Assembly (NCBI GenBank): GCA_016194725.1
Contig: JACQAW010000388.1
Span: forward strand, 1 to 6,556
Source: Deltaproteobacteria bacterium
GTDB lineage: Bacteria > Bdellovibrionota > UBA1018 > UBA923
Direction: 5' to 3'
DNA length: 6,556 bases
Shown: piece by piece, positions 1-6,106 of the stretch
Layout: every line of letters starts with the position of its first letter
Position numbering within the stretch: position 1 is the first letter of the stretch
Notes under the pieces: generated by a model
Told to the model about the DNA's origin: nothing
Seen by the model: the letters and a program-made list of their open reading frames with translations, nothing else
The model's database searches: none
Program-made: the position numbers and the translations under genes

Positions 1-661
1 GAATAACTGTGATTTCCGAAGTGTCGGGAATGACGATTGGGCGCAGCGTAAGGGAATGCGGACAAATGGGCACGATGGCCATGGCCTTGACCTCAGGACT
101 GATAATCGGGCCACCCGCAGCCAGGCCGTAGGCAGTCGAGCCTGTGGGGGTCGAGATGATCAGTCCATCCGCCTTGATATTCGTGACCAGCAGCTCATCG
201 ACCAGCACCTGCATGTCAAAAATTCTAGCTATGGCCCCACGGCTCACGACGACATCGTTCACCACGACTGTCTTTAAAAGTATTTTGCCTTTGCGAATGT
301 GAGTGCATTCCATCATCGTGCGTTCGCTTGCGACAAGGCGCCCGGCAAGCGCGGCCGTAAGCGCCGCAAAGAGCTCAGACTTTTTTACCTCGGTCAGAAA
401 TCCCAGCTGCCCCATATTGACGCCCAGAATCGGCACGCTTCGTTTCGCCATTCGGCGCGCCACGGTAAGGAATGTTCCGTCGCCGCCGAGCACCAGCATC
501 AGATCGGCTTTGCTGACGATCAGGTCCTTGGTGTGGTCGGAATCATAGAGAACGCGCTTGCCCTTCTTTTCCAGAAAGGCGCCCGCTTCCAGGGCCAGCT
601 TTTTCGCTTCGGGCACATTGTGCTTAACAACGATTCCGACAGTTTTGATTTGAGGAGGCAT
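1..661 (-). CDS. nadK: NAD kinase, 3' end cut off by the window edge
   Basis: ATP-dependent NAD kinase makes NADP+ from NAD+ in the cytoplasm and is normally essential. The visible 220 residues hold the family hallmarks in order: GGDGT at about residues 59-63 (nucleotide binding and catalysis), GVNMGQLGFLTE at 80-91, a VVNDVVVSRG segment at 133-142 matching the conserved Asn-Glu/Asp motif, and DGLIISTPTGSTAYGLAAGG at 165-184, the NAD-binding glycine-rich stretch. The ATG at 661 is the only usable start: in-frame codons upstream contain no ATG, GTG or TTG before a TGA at 697-695. Its ribosome site is weak (AAAGTGG directly before the start). Members are usually about 280-300 residues, so some 60-80 C-terminal residues lie outside the window. 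It lies 46 bases after a secreted-protein gene on the same strand, and the two are probably co-transcribed. The identification is firm. Confidence 0.96.
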   Translation of the reverse strand, partial: MPPQIKTVGIVVKHNVPEAKKLALEAGAFLEKKGKRVLYDSDHTKDLIVSKADLMLVLGGDGTFLTVARRMAKRSVPILGVNMGQLGFLTEVKKSELFAALTAALAGRLVASERTMMECTHIRKGKILLKTVVVNDVVVSRGAIARIFDMQVLVDELLVTNIKADGLIISTPTGSTAYGLAAGGPIISPEVKAMAIVPICPHSLTLRPIVIPDTSEITVI

Positions 662-707
662 CCACTTTGTAAGTAAGTGCCTATCCTGTCTTCGTCAATT
701 CCTAATA

Positions 708-1326
708 CTACTTAATGCGCTGCAAGAGGACTTGCAGCGTGGCTTCGTCCATCTGGGTCACATCGATGAGCGTTCCCGCGTCTTGCAGCTGAATCATGGG
801 GCGTCCGTCAATCATGATCGCCTGAAATGGAACGTGGTGCAGGCTCAGATACTTGGTAGTGGCGAAGTAGAGCTCATTTCCCACCTTGCTCTGGTCGAGT
901 TTGACCCGCTTGAGCTGGGCTGTCGCAGCTGCAACGTCCTCGCCACGCGCTACCCTGGCTTCCAGGGCCCGTGCGGTGGTTGCCAGTACCTGCGCCTTGA
1001 GCTGGACGACCTCGAGCAGATTGCTTTCTCTGAGTCCCTCAAAAGCATTTCCAGCATCATTTTGAATGGCTTCGATGCGAATCGCTTCCAGCCCGGTGCT
1101 CACTCGAAAAATCGCGCTTTTTTGCAGCAGGCGAACCATTTCGTTGGCCTTGGCGGGGCTGCAGCGACTCTATCGCTCTTTCGCGCACTTGTTCGGCGGG
1201 CTGCCCGGTTTTTCTCGCGACTTCAGTCACGAACCGCTCAATCGACATTGAGCCCGGGCCCGCGGCAAAGGTCTCAGCGGCCACGATGATCAGAAATAAA
1301 AATCCCATGAAAATCTTCAGAAACAT
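708..1326 (-). CDS. Secreted protein of unknown function, reading frame broken by an apparent one-base frameshift
   Basis: I do not recognise this family. The ATG at 1326 is chosen because a GGAG box (1339-1336) sits 9 bases upstream; a TTG at 1341 would place the start before that box. The N-terminus MFLKIFMGFLFLIIVAAETF is a typical signal peptide with likely cleavage after an Ala near residues 21-22, so the product should be exported to the periplasm or beyond. The first frame reads sensibly to ESLQ (residue 56), then becomes Arg/Ser/His-rich and stops at 1057. A second frame, open from 1169, takes over with PAKANEMVRLLQ and runs to the TAG at 708-710. Dropping one C from the CCCC run at 1158-1155 joins them into about 205 residues, mostly amphipathic helix with a basic region (KRVKLDQSKVG) and a more beta-like end (FQAIMIDGRPMIQLQDAG). 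Alternatives are a sequencing error, a true inactivating mutation, or programmed +1 shifting. An internal ATG at 1139 with AAGG 8 bases upstream could restart translation without the signal peptide. Confidence 0.72.
1155..1158 (-). other. Probable frameshift position in the secreted-protein gene
   Basis: The coding strand reads CTG CAG CCC CGC in the signal-peptide frame. The downstream frame, which has the better codon composition (GCC, AAG, CTG, ATC), becomes in phase if one C of the four is skipped. The switch must fall between 1169, where the downstream frame opens after a TAG at 1172-1170, and roughly 1140. The homopolymer is the simplest site. Confidence 0.55.
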
Positions 1327-1335
1327 GCGAGATAA

Positions 1336-1339
1336 CTCC
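1336..1339 (-). promoter_or_regulatory. Shine-Dalgarno GGAG of the secreted-protein gene
   Basis: GGAG is followed by 9 bases and then ATG at 1326. This site favours the ATG over the upstream in-frame TTG at 1341, which would overlap the box. Confidence 0.6.
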
Positions 1340-1360
1340 AATTAGTTTACTGTGCTGGGT

Positions 1361-1389
1361 GTCGTACCATGCTACACTATTTTGGTCAA
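1361..1389 (-). promoter_or_regulatory. Candidate sigma-70 type promoter for the secreted protein-nadK unit
   Basis: On the minus strand TTGACC (1389-1384, five of six matches to TTGACA) is followed by a 17-base spacer and TACGAC (1366-1361). The -10 is poor, three of six, but is preceded by TGG, an extended -10 arrangement. It lies about 35 bases upstream of the ATG at 1326, leaving room for a short leader with the GGAG box. Confidence 0.4.
1370..1378 (+). promoter_or_regulatory. Candidate extended -10 element for rarA
   Basis: TGCTACACT contains TGn followed by TACACT, four of six matches to TATAAT. No convincing -35 stands 16-18 bases upstream; the nearest, TTTACT at 1346-1351, is 21 bases away. 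If used, it gives a leader of about 50 bases ahead of rarA. Confidence 0.25.
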
Positions 1390-1407
1390 GTATTTACGGT
1401 ATTTGAC
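1385..1407. repeat. 23-bp imperfect dyad spanning both divergent -35 boxes
   Basis: The arms are GTCAAGTA (1385-1392) and TATTTGAC (1400-1407) around the spacer TTTACGG, with one mismatch between the 8-base arms. Each arm carries a TTGAC -35-like core, one per strand. The symmetry may therefore just be two back-to-back promoters, or it may be a binding site for a dimeric regulator. Confidence 0.35.
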
Positions 1408-1431
1408 TTACTAGGTACCCGAAATTAAAGA
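1403..1431 (+). promoter_or_regulatory. rarA: Candidate proximal rarA promoter
   Basis: TTGACT (1403-1408, five of six matches) is followed by a 17-base spacer and TAAAGA (1426-1431, three of six). Transcription would start almost at the rarA ATG (1438), making the message leaderless or nearly so. That would fit the lack of a clear Shine-Dalgarno before rarA. The -10 is weak. Confidence 0.3.
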
Positions 1432-1437
1432 CAGATC

Positions 1438-2808
1438 ATGGCCGAGCCAACCCTGTTCCCTGACGAATCACTTCATGCGCAGCAAGACACTAAGCCTTCC
1501 GCAGCCGCTGCACGTGGGGGACCTCTGGCCGAGCGCATGCGGCCCCAGCGGCTCGAAGAATTTCGCGGCCAGGAAGCGCTGGTGGGCCCGAACTCGCCGC
1601 TTCGGCGCTCCATAGAAGAAGATCGCGTTCATTCCTTCATCCTTTGGGGCCCGCCCGGAACAGGCAAGACGACGCTCGCGCGCATCGTTGCTCAGCACAC
1701 GGAACGCGAGTTCATCAGCCTTTCGGCGGTGATGTCGGGCGTGAAGGACATCAAGGAGTCCGTGGCCCGCGCAAAAGAGCTGCTGCGCATCTCGGGACGC
1801 AGGACAATCCTGTTCGTCGATGAGATTCATCGGTTCAATAAATCGCAGCAGGATGCCCTGCTTCCGTATGTCGAAGACGGTACGGTTACCCTGATTGGCG
1901 CGACGACTGAAAACCCGAGCTTCGAACTGAACTCAGCGCTGCTTTCGCGAGCTCCCGTGTTTGTACTGAAGCAGCTGGCCAGCGAAGAGCTGCAGGCAAT
2001 CGTCGAGCGAGCCCTGTCCGACCCGACCTATGGACTCGGCGCCTTAGGCGTCACCCTGCCGCCGGACTGGCTTGCAGAAATCGTGAAGCTGGCTAACGGC
2101 GACGCAAGGCGCGCGCTGACGCTGCTTGAACGCGTAACCGATTACGTCCATTCGCTGAAAGGCAAAGCTGTGCTGGACGGCGATCAGGGCCGTGAAGTCC
2201 TCGAGCGCGCATTGGGTTCGCGCACGCTGCGCTACGATTCCAGCGGCGAAGAACATTACAACACGATTTCGGCCTTCATAAAGTCACTGCGTGACAGCGA
2301 TCCCGATGCGGCGCTTTACTATCTGGCCCGCATGCTCGAGTCGGGCGAAGATCCGCTCTTCGTCGTGCGTCGCATGGTCATTTTCGCTTCGGAGGATATC
2401 AGCAATGCCGATCCGCGGGCCCTGCAAGTGGCACTCAATGTGCGCGATGCCGTCGATTTCGTGGGAATGCCCGAAGCACGCATCAGCCTTGCCCAGGCCG
2501 TGACGTATCTGGCCTGTGCGCCAAAGAGCAATGCCTCGTACCTGGGAATCGAGGAAGCCCTGAGCGACGTGCGCGAGCACGGTAACCTCGAGGTACCGCT
2601 GCACATTCGCAACGCGTCCACCAGGCTGATGAAAAACCTTGGCTATGGCGCGAGCTACAAGTATGCCCACGACTTTCCGGACGCGGTAACCGGCCAGACC
2701 AACTTGCCCGCCGAGCTGAAAGATCGCCGGTATTATCAGCCTAAAGAATCTGGTCTGGAAAAACAAATTCGCGAACGCCTGGCATACCTGCGCGGAAAGC
2801 GAAAATAG
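1438..2808 (+). CDS. rarA: Replication-associated recombination protein A (RarA/MgsA), AAA+ ATPase
   Basis: RarA is a cytoplasmic AAA+ ATPase of the clamp-loader-like group (MgsA; Mgs1/WRNIP1 in eukaryotes) that acts at stalled replication forks and single-stranded gaps. The 456 residues are full length; E. coli RarA is 447. Visible elements are the conserved entry PLAERMRP (29-36), Walker A GPPGTGKT (71-78), the SGVKDIKESVARA segment (100-112), Walker B ILFVDE (124-129) with HRFNKSQQDALLP after it, sensor 1 IGATTENPSFELNSALLSR (153-171) ending in the arginine finger, and sensor 2 GDARRAL (221-227). The C-terminal tetramerisation domain is recognised by ASEDISNADPRALQVA, YLACAPKSN and LHIRNASTRLMK. 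The N-terminus before PLAERMRP is longer than in E. coli by about 14 residues and Ala/Gln-rich. No clear Shine-Dalgarno precedes the ATG. A methyltransferase follows 11 bases after the stop. The identification is firm. Confidence 0.97.
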   Translation: MAEPTLFPDESLHAQQDTKPSAAAARGGPLAERMRPQRLEEFRGQEALVGPNSPLRRSIEEDRVHSFILWGPPGTGKTTLARIVAQHTEREFISLSAVMSGVKDIKESVARAKELLRISGRRTILFVDEIHRFNKSQQDALLPYVEDGTVTLIGATTENPSFELNSALLSRAPVFVLKQLASEELQAIVERALSDPTYGLGALGVTLPPDWLAEIVKLANGDARRALTLLERVTDYVHSLKGKAVLDGDQGREVLERALGSRTLRYDSSGEEHYNTISAFIKSLRDSDPDAALYYLARMLESGEDPLFVVRRMVIFASEDISNADPRALQVALNVRDAVDFVGMPEARISLAQAVTYLACAPKSNASYLGIEEALSDVREHGNLEVPLHIRNASTRLMKNLGYGASYKYAHDFPDAVTGQTNLPAELKDRRYYQPKESGLEKQIRERLAYLRGKRK

Positions 2809-2811
2809 GAG
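2807..2811 (+). promoter_or_regulatory. Shine-Dalgarno AGGAG overlapping the rarA stop
   Basis: AGGAG begins inside the TAG of rarA and lies 8 bases before the ATG at 2820. It decides the start at 2820 rather than the GTG at 2811, whose first base is part of this box. The position suggests that ribosomes finishing rarA help translation of the next gene. Confidence 0.75.
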
Positions 2812-2819
2812 TGTCTTCG

Positions 2820-3647
2820 ATGGAGAAAAAAACTGCGCGTTCCGTGGGTTACATGCACGGGTTCTCGTCGAAAGAACAGGACCGGCTCTATTCCCAGGCC
2901 ACCTTTCTGGAACCGTTCGTCTATGAGCATATCGATTTGCGGCGGGCTACGAATCTGCTCGAGGTTGGCTGCGGGGTTGGGGCGCAAACGTCGGTGCTGT
3001 TGAGAAGGTTTCCGCATCTGCGCATTACCGGAGTCGATGCCTCGAAGCCACAGATGGACCAGGCACGGCGATTCCTTTCGCACGAGATCAGGCAGAAGCG
3101 AGTCGCGCTTCATCACGCCGATGCCTCAAAGACGAAATTCGCCGATGGCACCTTTGACGGTGCGTTCATCTGCTGGCTTCTCGAGCATGTGCCTGATCCG
3201 GTGGCCATTCTCAGGGAAACGTTGCGTACTCTGAAATCGGGTTCGATCATATATGCCACCGAGGTGCACAACGCCTCGCTGTTCATGGAGCCCTATAGCC
3301 CGGCCACCGTGAAATACTGGATGGAGTTCAACGACCATCAGTGGACCATGCGTGGTGATCCGTTTGTCGGGGCGAAGCTTGGAAATCTTTTGCTGAAGGC
3401 GGGGTTTCAGAACATCGAAACGCGCCTGATCCAGTTTCACTTCGATTCGCGCACGCCCAAGCAGCGTGCCGAGTTCATTCGCTACTGGACCGACCTGCTC
3501 TTGAGCGGCGCGCCCACGCTGCTGCGTTCGAAGCGCGTAACGAAGGACCTGGTAACGCAGATGACCAACGAGCTGGCGCTGGTGGCCAAGTCACCGGAAA
3601 GCGTGTTTTTTTATACAGCGGTGCAGGCTCGGGCCCAGGCGCTGTAG
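2820..3647 (+). CDS. Class I SAM-dependent methyltransferase, substrate unknown
   Basis: A 275-residue protein with a Rossmann-type methyltransferase core. Motif I is LLEVGCGVGAQT (46-57), which binds S-adenosylmethionine. GVDAS (71-75) holds the acidic residue at the end of strand 2, HHADASKTKFADGTFD matches motif II, and FICWLLEHVPDP is the usual strand-4 and following helix region of the Methyltransf_11/25 group. The N-terminal MHGFSSKEQDRLYSQA segment is typical of a widespread small-molecule or lipid methyltransferase group, but it does not name a substrate. The C-terminal 100 residues form a mixed lid region (EFNDHQWTMRGDP, SRTPKQRAEFIRYWTDLL). No signal peptide or membrane segment is visible, so it should be cytoplasmic. 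It is coupled to rarA by spacing, though no functional link to replication is known to me. Its stop is 3 bases from the stop of the convergent gene. Confidence 0.88.
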   Translation: MEKKTARSVGYMHGFSSKEQDRLYSQATFLEPFVYEHIDLRRATNLLEVGCGVGAQTSVLLRRFPHLRITGVDASKPQMDQARRFLSHEIRQKRVALHHADASKTKFADGTFDGAFICWLLEHVPDPVAILRETLRTLKSGSIIYATEVHNASLFMEPYSPATVKYWMEFNDHQWTMRGDPFVGAKLGNLLLKAGFQNIETRLIQFHFDSRTPKQRAEFIRYWTDLLLSGAPTLLRSKRVTKDLVTQMTNELALVAKSPESVFFYTAVQARAQAL

Positions 3648-3650
3648 CGC

Positions 3651-4256
3651 TCAGGACGCTCTGAAGTTGCGGAGCAGCGGGAAAATTTTGTCTTTCCACT
3701 CGCTCAGGTTTTCGATGAGCTCTTTTTCAAGCAGCTCGGCCATGTACAGATAGTTGTTCTGGCGTTTGGCATCGAGCAGGTCGTTCATCACGCTGATCAG
3801 CTCGGCTTCGGCCAGCGCAACGTGGGTGTTCAGGCCCACGCGCAGGGCCAACTTCACGCCGCCGATCGTCTGCACGAAAAGGTCGAGACCGTCGATCGAC
3901 TTGGCGAAGTAGGCGTCGGCACTGATAAGATTTTTTCCGCGGTAGTGCACGGCTGCACGACCGATACTCGTAACCAGGCGGTCGATGTACTGCTCCAGGG
4001 TATTCAGCGTCTGATACGCAAGGTCGGCCGGGTTGGCCGTTTCAACGTCAATCTCGCCCATTTGTTCGAGCTGCATGCCGTTGAACTGCTTTTCGTCGGA
4101 TTCCGAAATTTCCTGGCCGTTGACCCGGATGCTCGAAATCACTTTGCGTTCCGAGCTCAGGCTTTTGTTCAATCCCGTGATGAACTCCTCGAAGATCGTG
4201 GCCCCTTCGGGAATAGCCTGCTCGATACCATTTACGCGAATTGTCTTTGTCATCAT
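3651..4256 (-). CDS. Uncharacterised protein with beta-grasp-like N-terminus and helical C-terminus
   Basis: No function can be assigned. The 201 residues fall in two parts. Residues 3-73 look like a ThiS/ubiquitin-type beta-grasp: IRVNG (6-10), the turn IPEGATIFEEF, helix, then a second IRVNG (43-47) and a closing strand GEIDVETA. Residues 76-200 are almost wholly helical, with LAYQTLNTLEQYIDRL, a glycine-containing hydrophobic stretch DGLDLFVQTIGGVKLAL, and an ending LLEKELIENLSEWKD. From memory, similar two-part hypothetical proteins occur in many flagellated bacteria, sometimes near flagellar filament genes; this is a recollection, not a search result. The start at 4256 has a GAGGG box 8 bases upstream; the ATG at 4253 is possible but its spacing is 11. 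There is no signal peptide. It is the last gene of the minus-strand run, 34 bases after the glycosyltransferase stop. Confidence 0.82.
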   Translation of the reverse strand: MMTKTIRVNGIEQAIPEGATIFEEFITGLNKSLSSERKVISSIRVNGQEISESDEKQFNGMQLEQMGEIDVETANPADLAYQTLNTLEQYIDRLVTSIGRAAVHYRGKNLISADAYFAKSIDGLDLFVQTIGGVKLALRVGLNTHVALAEAELISVMNDLLDAKRQNNYLYMAELLEKELIENLSEWKDKIFPLLRNFRAS

Positions 4257-4264
4257 ACTGTATA

Positions 4265-4273
4265 CCCTCTCCC
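4265..4273 (-). promoter_or_regulatory. Shine-Dalgarno GGGAGAGGG of the beta-grasp/helical gene
   Basis: A purine-rich GGGAGAGGG stands 8 bases before the first of two adjacent ATG codons (4256 and 4253). The spacing favours 4256. Confidence 0.6.
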
Positions 4274-4290
4274 TGGATACTTCTGTTACA

Positions 4291-5946
4291 TCAAATCGAT
4301 TCTAATTCGGCCCCTCGGGATGCTGAGTTCGAGGGCTTCACGTCCTTCACCTTGCCTTGAGCGGCTTCGACCGCCGTTTGCAAGAGCTGTTGAACGATGT
4401 CCACGTTCTGGCCCAACTCGCGATAACATCCTTCCGTCAACGCCAGGATATCCTCCAAGCCGTTCGACGTCGGAGCGTAGGCGACGTCCTTCGCCACCCT
4501 CCAAGTATCAATGAGCGGTTTCACTAATGAAACAGAATTCTGAAGCTTGGCGAGCATCGATTCGATCTCGGCAAGTTTCGCCATCTGATCTTTCAAGAGC
4601 GCCTGGTCCCCCGGGTTTTCCAGCATCATTAGACAGTGGTGTTGGCCAAATTCGGACAGGCGCCGAGTCGTACACAGAGCGTCATAGGCGTTCACCAACC
4701 GGTCCAGGGCGGCAGTCTGTTTCGGGTCATCGAGTTTTGGAATCACGATGTCCTCCTGCCTGCCGCCACAACGAAACTCAGCGAGCAGATAATAAGCCTG
4801 CATGAAAAAGTTACTGGTCGCTTCCTGAATGAAATTGTGTGGAACAATTTCGCTGCGAGGCACTCCGGTGGTGCAAGGGGTGAACTTCGTAATGGCCTCG
4901 GCCACCACGGTTTTCGCCTTCTCCCCACCGATTATACGGGCAACCTCAAATGAGAGCTGCTCGCCGTCGGCGTTTGCCGCATAAACGATATGGTGACCGT
5001 CGCCATAGGGCCCGGTTTCCTCGGGCCGCACGCCACCCAGTGGAATTTCAATTACCCGGGTGCCGCAAGCCGACGCCAGGTGCACCATCGCGGTATCGGG
5101 TGACACCACAAAATTGCAGCTGCGCACCCACGGAATATTTTCATGAAATTTCACGCGTCCGGCAAGCACGGTGAAGCGATGGCTCATGAGGCCCGGAGCC
5201 GTCTGGTGAATTTCGGTAAGCACGGCAACGATCGCATCGGCGTCGTTGGCGCTGCCGAAGAAAATCAGCTCCGAGTTTTCGTGCACGCTCAGGATGACTT
5301 TGCATATCTGAGCCCAGACTTTGTGATTGAGTGTCTTGTCGTTAGTGCTTGCGGTCAGCTGAATGCCAATGCGCAGGCGGTCCGGCGCCAGGGCCGGTGG
5401 CGGGCTGGCCAAAACCGGCTCATTCATTTGCAGGGGCCAGGCACCCGCCCCAACCCCGGCAATTCGCATGAATATATCATTTACATGCAGGATATTCAGA
5501 TTGCGCTCCAGTACCTGCGCGAAAAAATACTGGCTCCAGGGATCATGAATCGCAATGGAGTCGCCCGATTGCGAAAGCGAGGCCATGACTCCGCGGCGGT
5601 CTTTTGCCCGCACCAGGCTTGCAAGGTAAGCACTTGCAGGCGTGAAGGTCAGATTCAGCAGCAAATCATATTCCACCGTCAGCAGCTCGTTGGCCACCCA
5701 GTGTATCAGGCGCGCAAGCGACTCGGCTTTGCCGTTCGGATCGGTAAGCGTAGGTCCCAGGATGTCCTGAGTCGAAAACTCCACAAGCTTGTCCACATGT
5801 GGCGAAATTCGGGCGGCATCGGCAAAGGTGCTGCGTACTACCATCGTGATTTCGCAACCAGGATGCGCTTTTTTCAGGCCCTGAATCGTCGGCAGGGTTT
5901 GAACAATGTCCCCAAGGCGCGCGAGCTGCAGGATGATGATTTTCAT
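4291..5946 (-). CDS. Glycosyltransferase family 9 (heptosyltransferase-like) with a long helical C-terminal extension
   Basis: A 551-residue protein. Residues 1-340 are a GT-B glycosyltransferase of family 9, the ADP-heptose:LPS heptosyltransferase family. LGDIVQTLP (11-19) carries the Asp that is the catalytic base in E. coli WaaC (Asp13, same position). STNDKTLNHKVW (200-211) matches the Lys-bearing sugar-nucleotide loop. VSPDTAMVHLASACGT (281-296) contains the conserved Asp and His, followed by PEETGPYGDGHH (308-319). WaaC and WaaF are about 320-350 residues, so residues 345-551 are extra. This tail is predicted helical with little charge bias until a polar end, and holds six cysteines not arranged as an obvious metal site. 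The ATG at 5946 overlaps the stop of the preceding 46-residue gene as ATGA, and AGGA lies only 2 bases before it, so translation is probably coupled. The TPR and small-protein neighbours suggest protein or surface glycosylation rather than core LPS synthesis. Donor and acceptor are unknown. Confidence 0.88.
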   Translation of the reverse strand: MKIIILQLARLGDIVQTLPTIQGLKKAHPGCEITMVVRSTFADAARISPHVDKLVEFSTQDILGPTLTDPNGKAESLARLIHWVANELLTVEYDLLLNLTFTPASAYLASLVRAKDRRGVMASLSQSGDSIAIHDPWSQYFFAQVLERNLNILHVNDIFMRIAGVGAGAWPLQMNEPVLASPPPALAPDRLRIGIQLTASTNDKTLNHKVWAQICKVILSVHENSELIFFGSANDADAIVAVLTEIHQTAPGLMSHRFTVLAGRVKFHENIPWVRSCNFVVSPDTAMVHLASACGTRVIEIPLGGVRPEETGPYGDGHHIVYAANADGEQLSFEVARIIGGEKAKTVVAEAITKFTPCTTGVPRSEIVPHNFIQEATSNFFMQAYYLLAEFRCGGRQEDIVIPKLDDPKQTAALDRLVNAYDALCTTRRLSEFGQHHCLMMLENPGDQALLKDQMAKLAEIESMLAKLQNSVSLVKPLIDTWRVAKDVAYAPTSNGLEDILALTEGCYRELGQNVDIVQQLLQTAVEAAQGKVKDVKPSNSASRGAELESI

Positions 5947-6083
5947 CTTCCTTCCCGTTCTTCACATTCAGGAGCCATTTTGATTTTCTGCTCGGCGATG
6001 AGCGAGTCCAGAAGCTTCAGCAAGAGCTGCTTGTCTATGCCTTCAAGCAATGTGTCGAGATCGGTAGTCGAATTCCCTGCCAT
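5943..6083 (-). CDS. Small 46-residue protein between TPR and glycosyltransferase genes
   Basis: A short gene, easily missed, with the best ribosome site in the window: AAGGAGAGG (6098-6090) followed by 6 bases and ATG at 6083. The product begins MAGNSTTDLDTLLEGIDKQL and continues with LLKLLDSLIAEQKIKM and a charged tail ending EEREGR. Residues 7-36 should form one amphipathic helix rich in Leu, Ile, Asp and Lys. There is no signal peptide or membrane span. Its TGA overlaps the glycosyltransferase ATG as ATGA, and it starts 23 bases after the TPR stop, so it sits in a tight operon. It could be an adaptor or partner of the glycosyltransferase or TPR protein, or mainly a coupling leader for the next gene. 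I recognise no family. Confidence 0.78.
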   Translation of the reverse strand: MAGNSTTDLDTLLEGIDKQLLLKLLDSLIAEQKIKMAPECEEREGR

Positions 6084-6089
6084 TTTTGA

Positions 6090-6098
6090 CCTCTCCTT
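6090..6098 (-). promoter_or_regulatory. Strong Shine-Dalgarno AAGGAGAGG of the 46-residue gene
   Basis: A near-perfect anti-16S complement 6 bases from the ATG at 6083, in the 23-base gap after the TPR gene stop. It is the main evidence that the short reading frame is real. Confidence 0.75.
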
Positions 6099-6106
6099 GG
6101 TCGATT

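Noticed and set aside
299..676. Plus-strand open frames across the nadK region
   Set aside because: They are antisense to nadK, whose GGDGT and NAD-binding motifs are unmistakable. The plus-strand products are His/Arg-rich and lack ribosome sites.
671..699. Promoter for nadK: TTGACG with a 17-base spacer and TACTTA on the minus strand
   Set aside because: The -35 is good but the -10 matches only two of six positions, so I did not list it as a feature.
1057..1155. The first-frame continuation as the true C-terminus of the secreted protein
   Set aside because: The stretch is rich in Arg, Ser, His and Lys with codon use unlike its surroundings. The other frame over the same bases reads as ordinary helical protein.
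732..1289. A 185-codon plus-strand frame across the secreted-protein region
   Set aside because: It is uninterrupted while the minus strand needs a frameshift, so I considered it. But the minus-strand product has a proper signal peptide, a Shine-Dalgarno and coherent helical sequence, and the plus-strand product looks like a complement artefact with no start signal.
2284..2766. A 160-codon minus-strand frame inside rarA
   Set aside because: It is antisense to the conserved C-terminal domain of rarA and shows no domain or ribosome site.
3636..3660. Hairpin-forming GCGCT/AGCGC at the convergent stops as a terminator
   Set aside because: The stem is 5 bases with a 2-base loop and no T run follows on either strand.
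3822..4514. A 230-codon plus-strand frame
   Set aside because: It is antisense to the beta-grasp/helical gene and the end of the glycosyltransferase. Its C-terminal part is low-complexity Arg/Pro/Ser.
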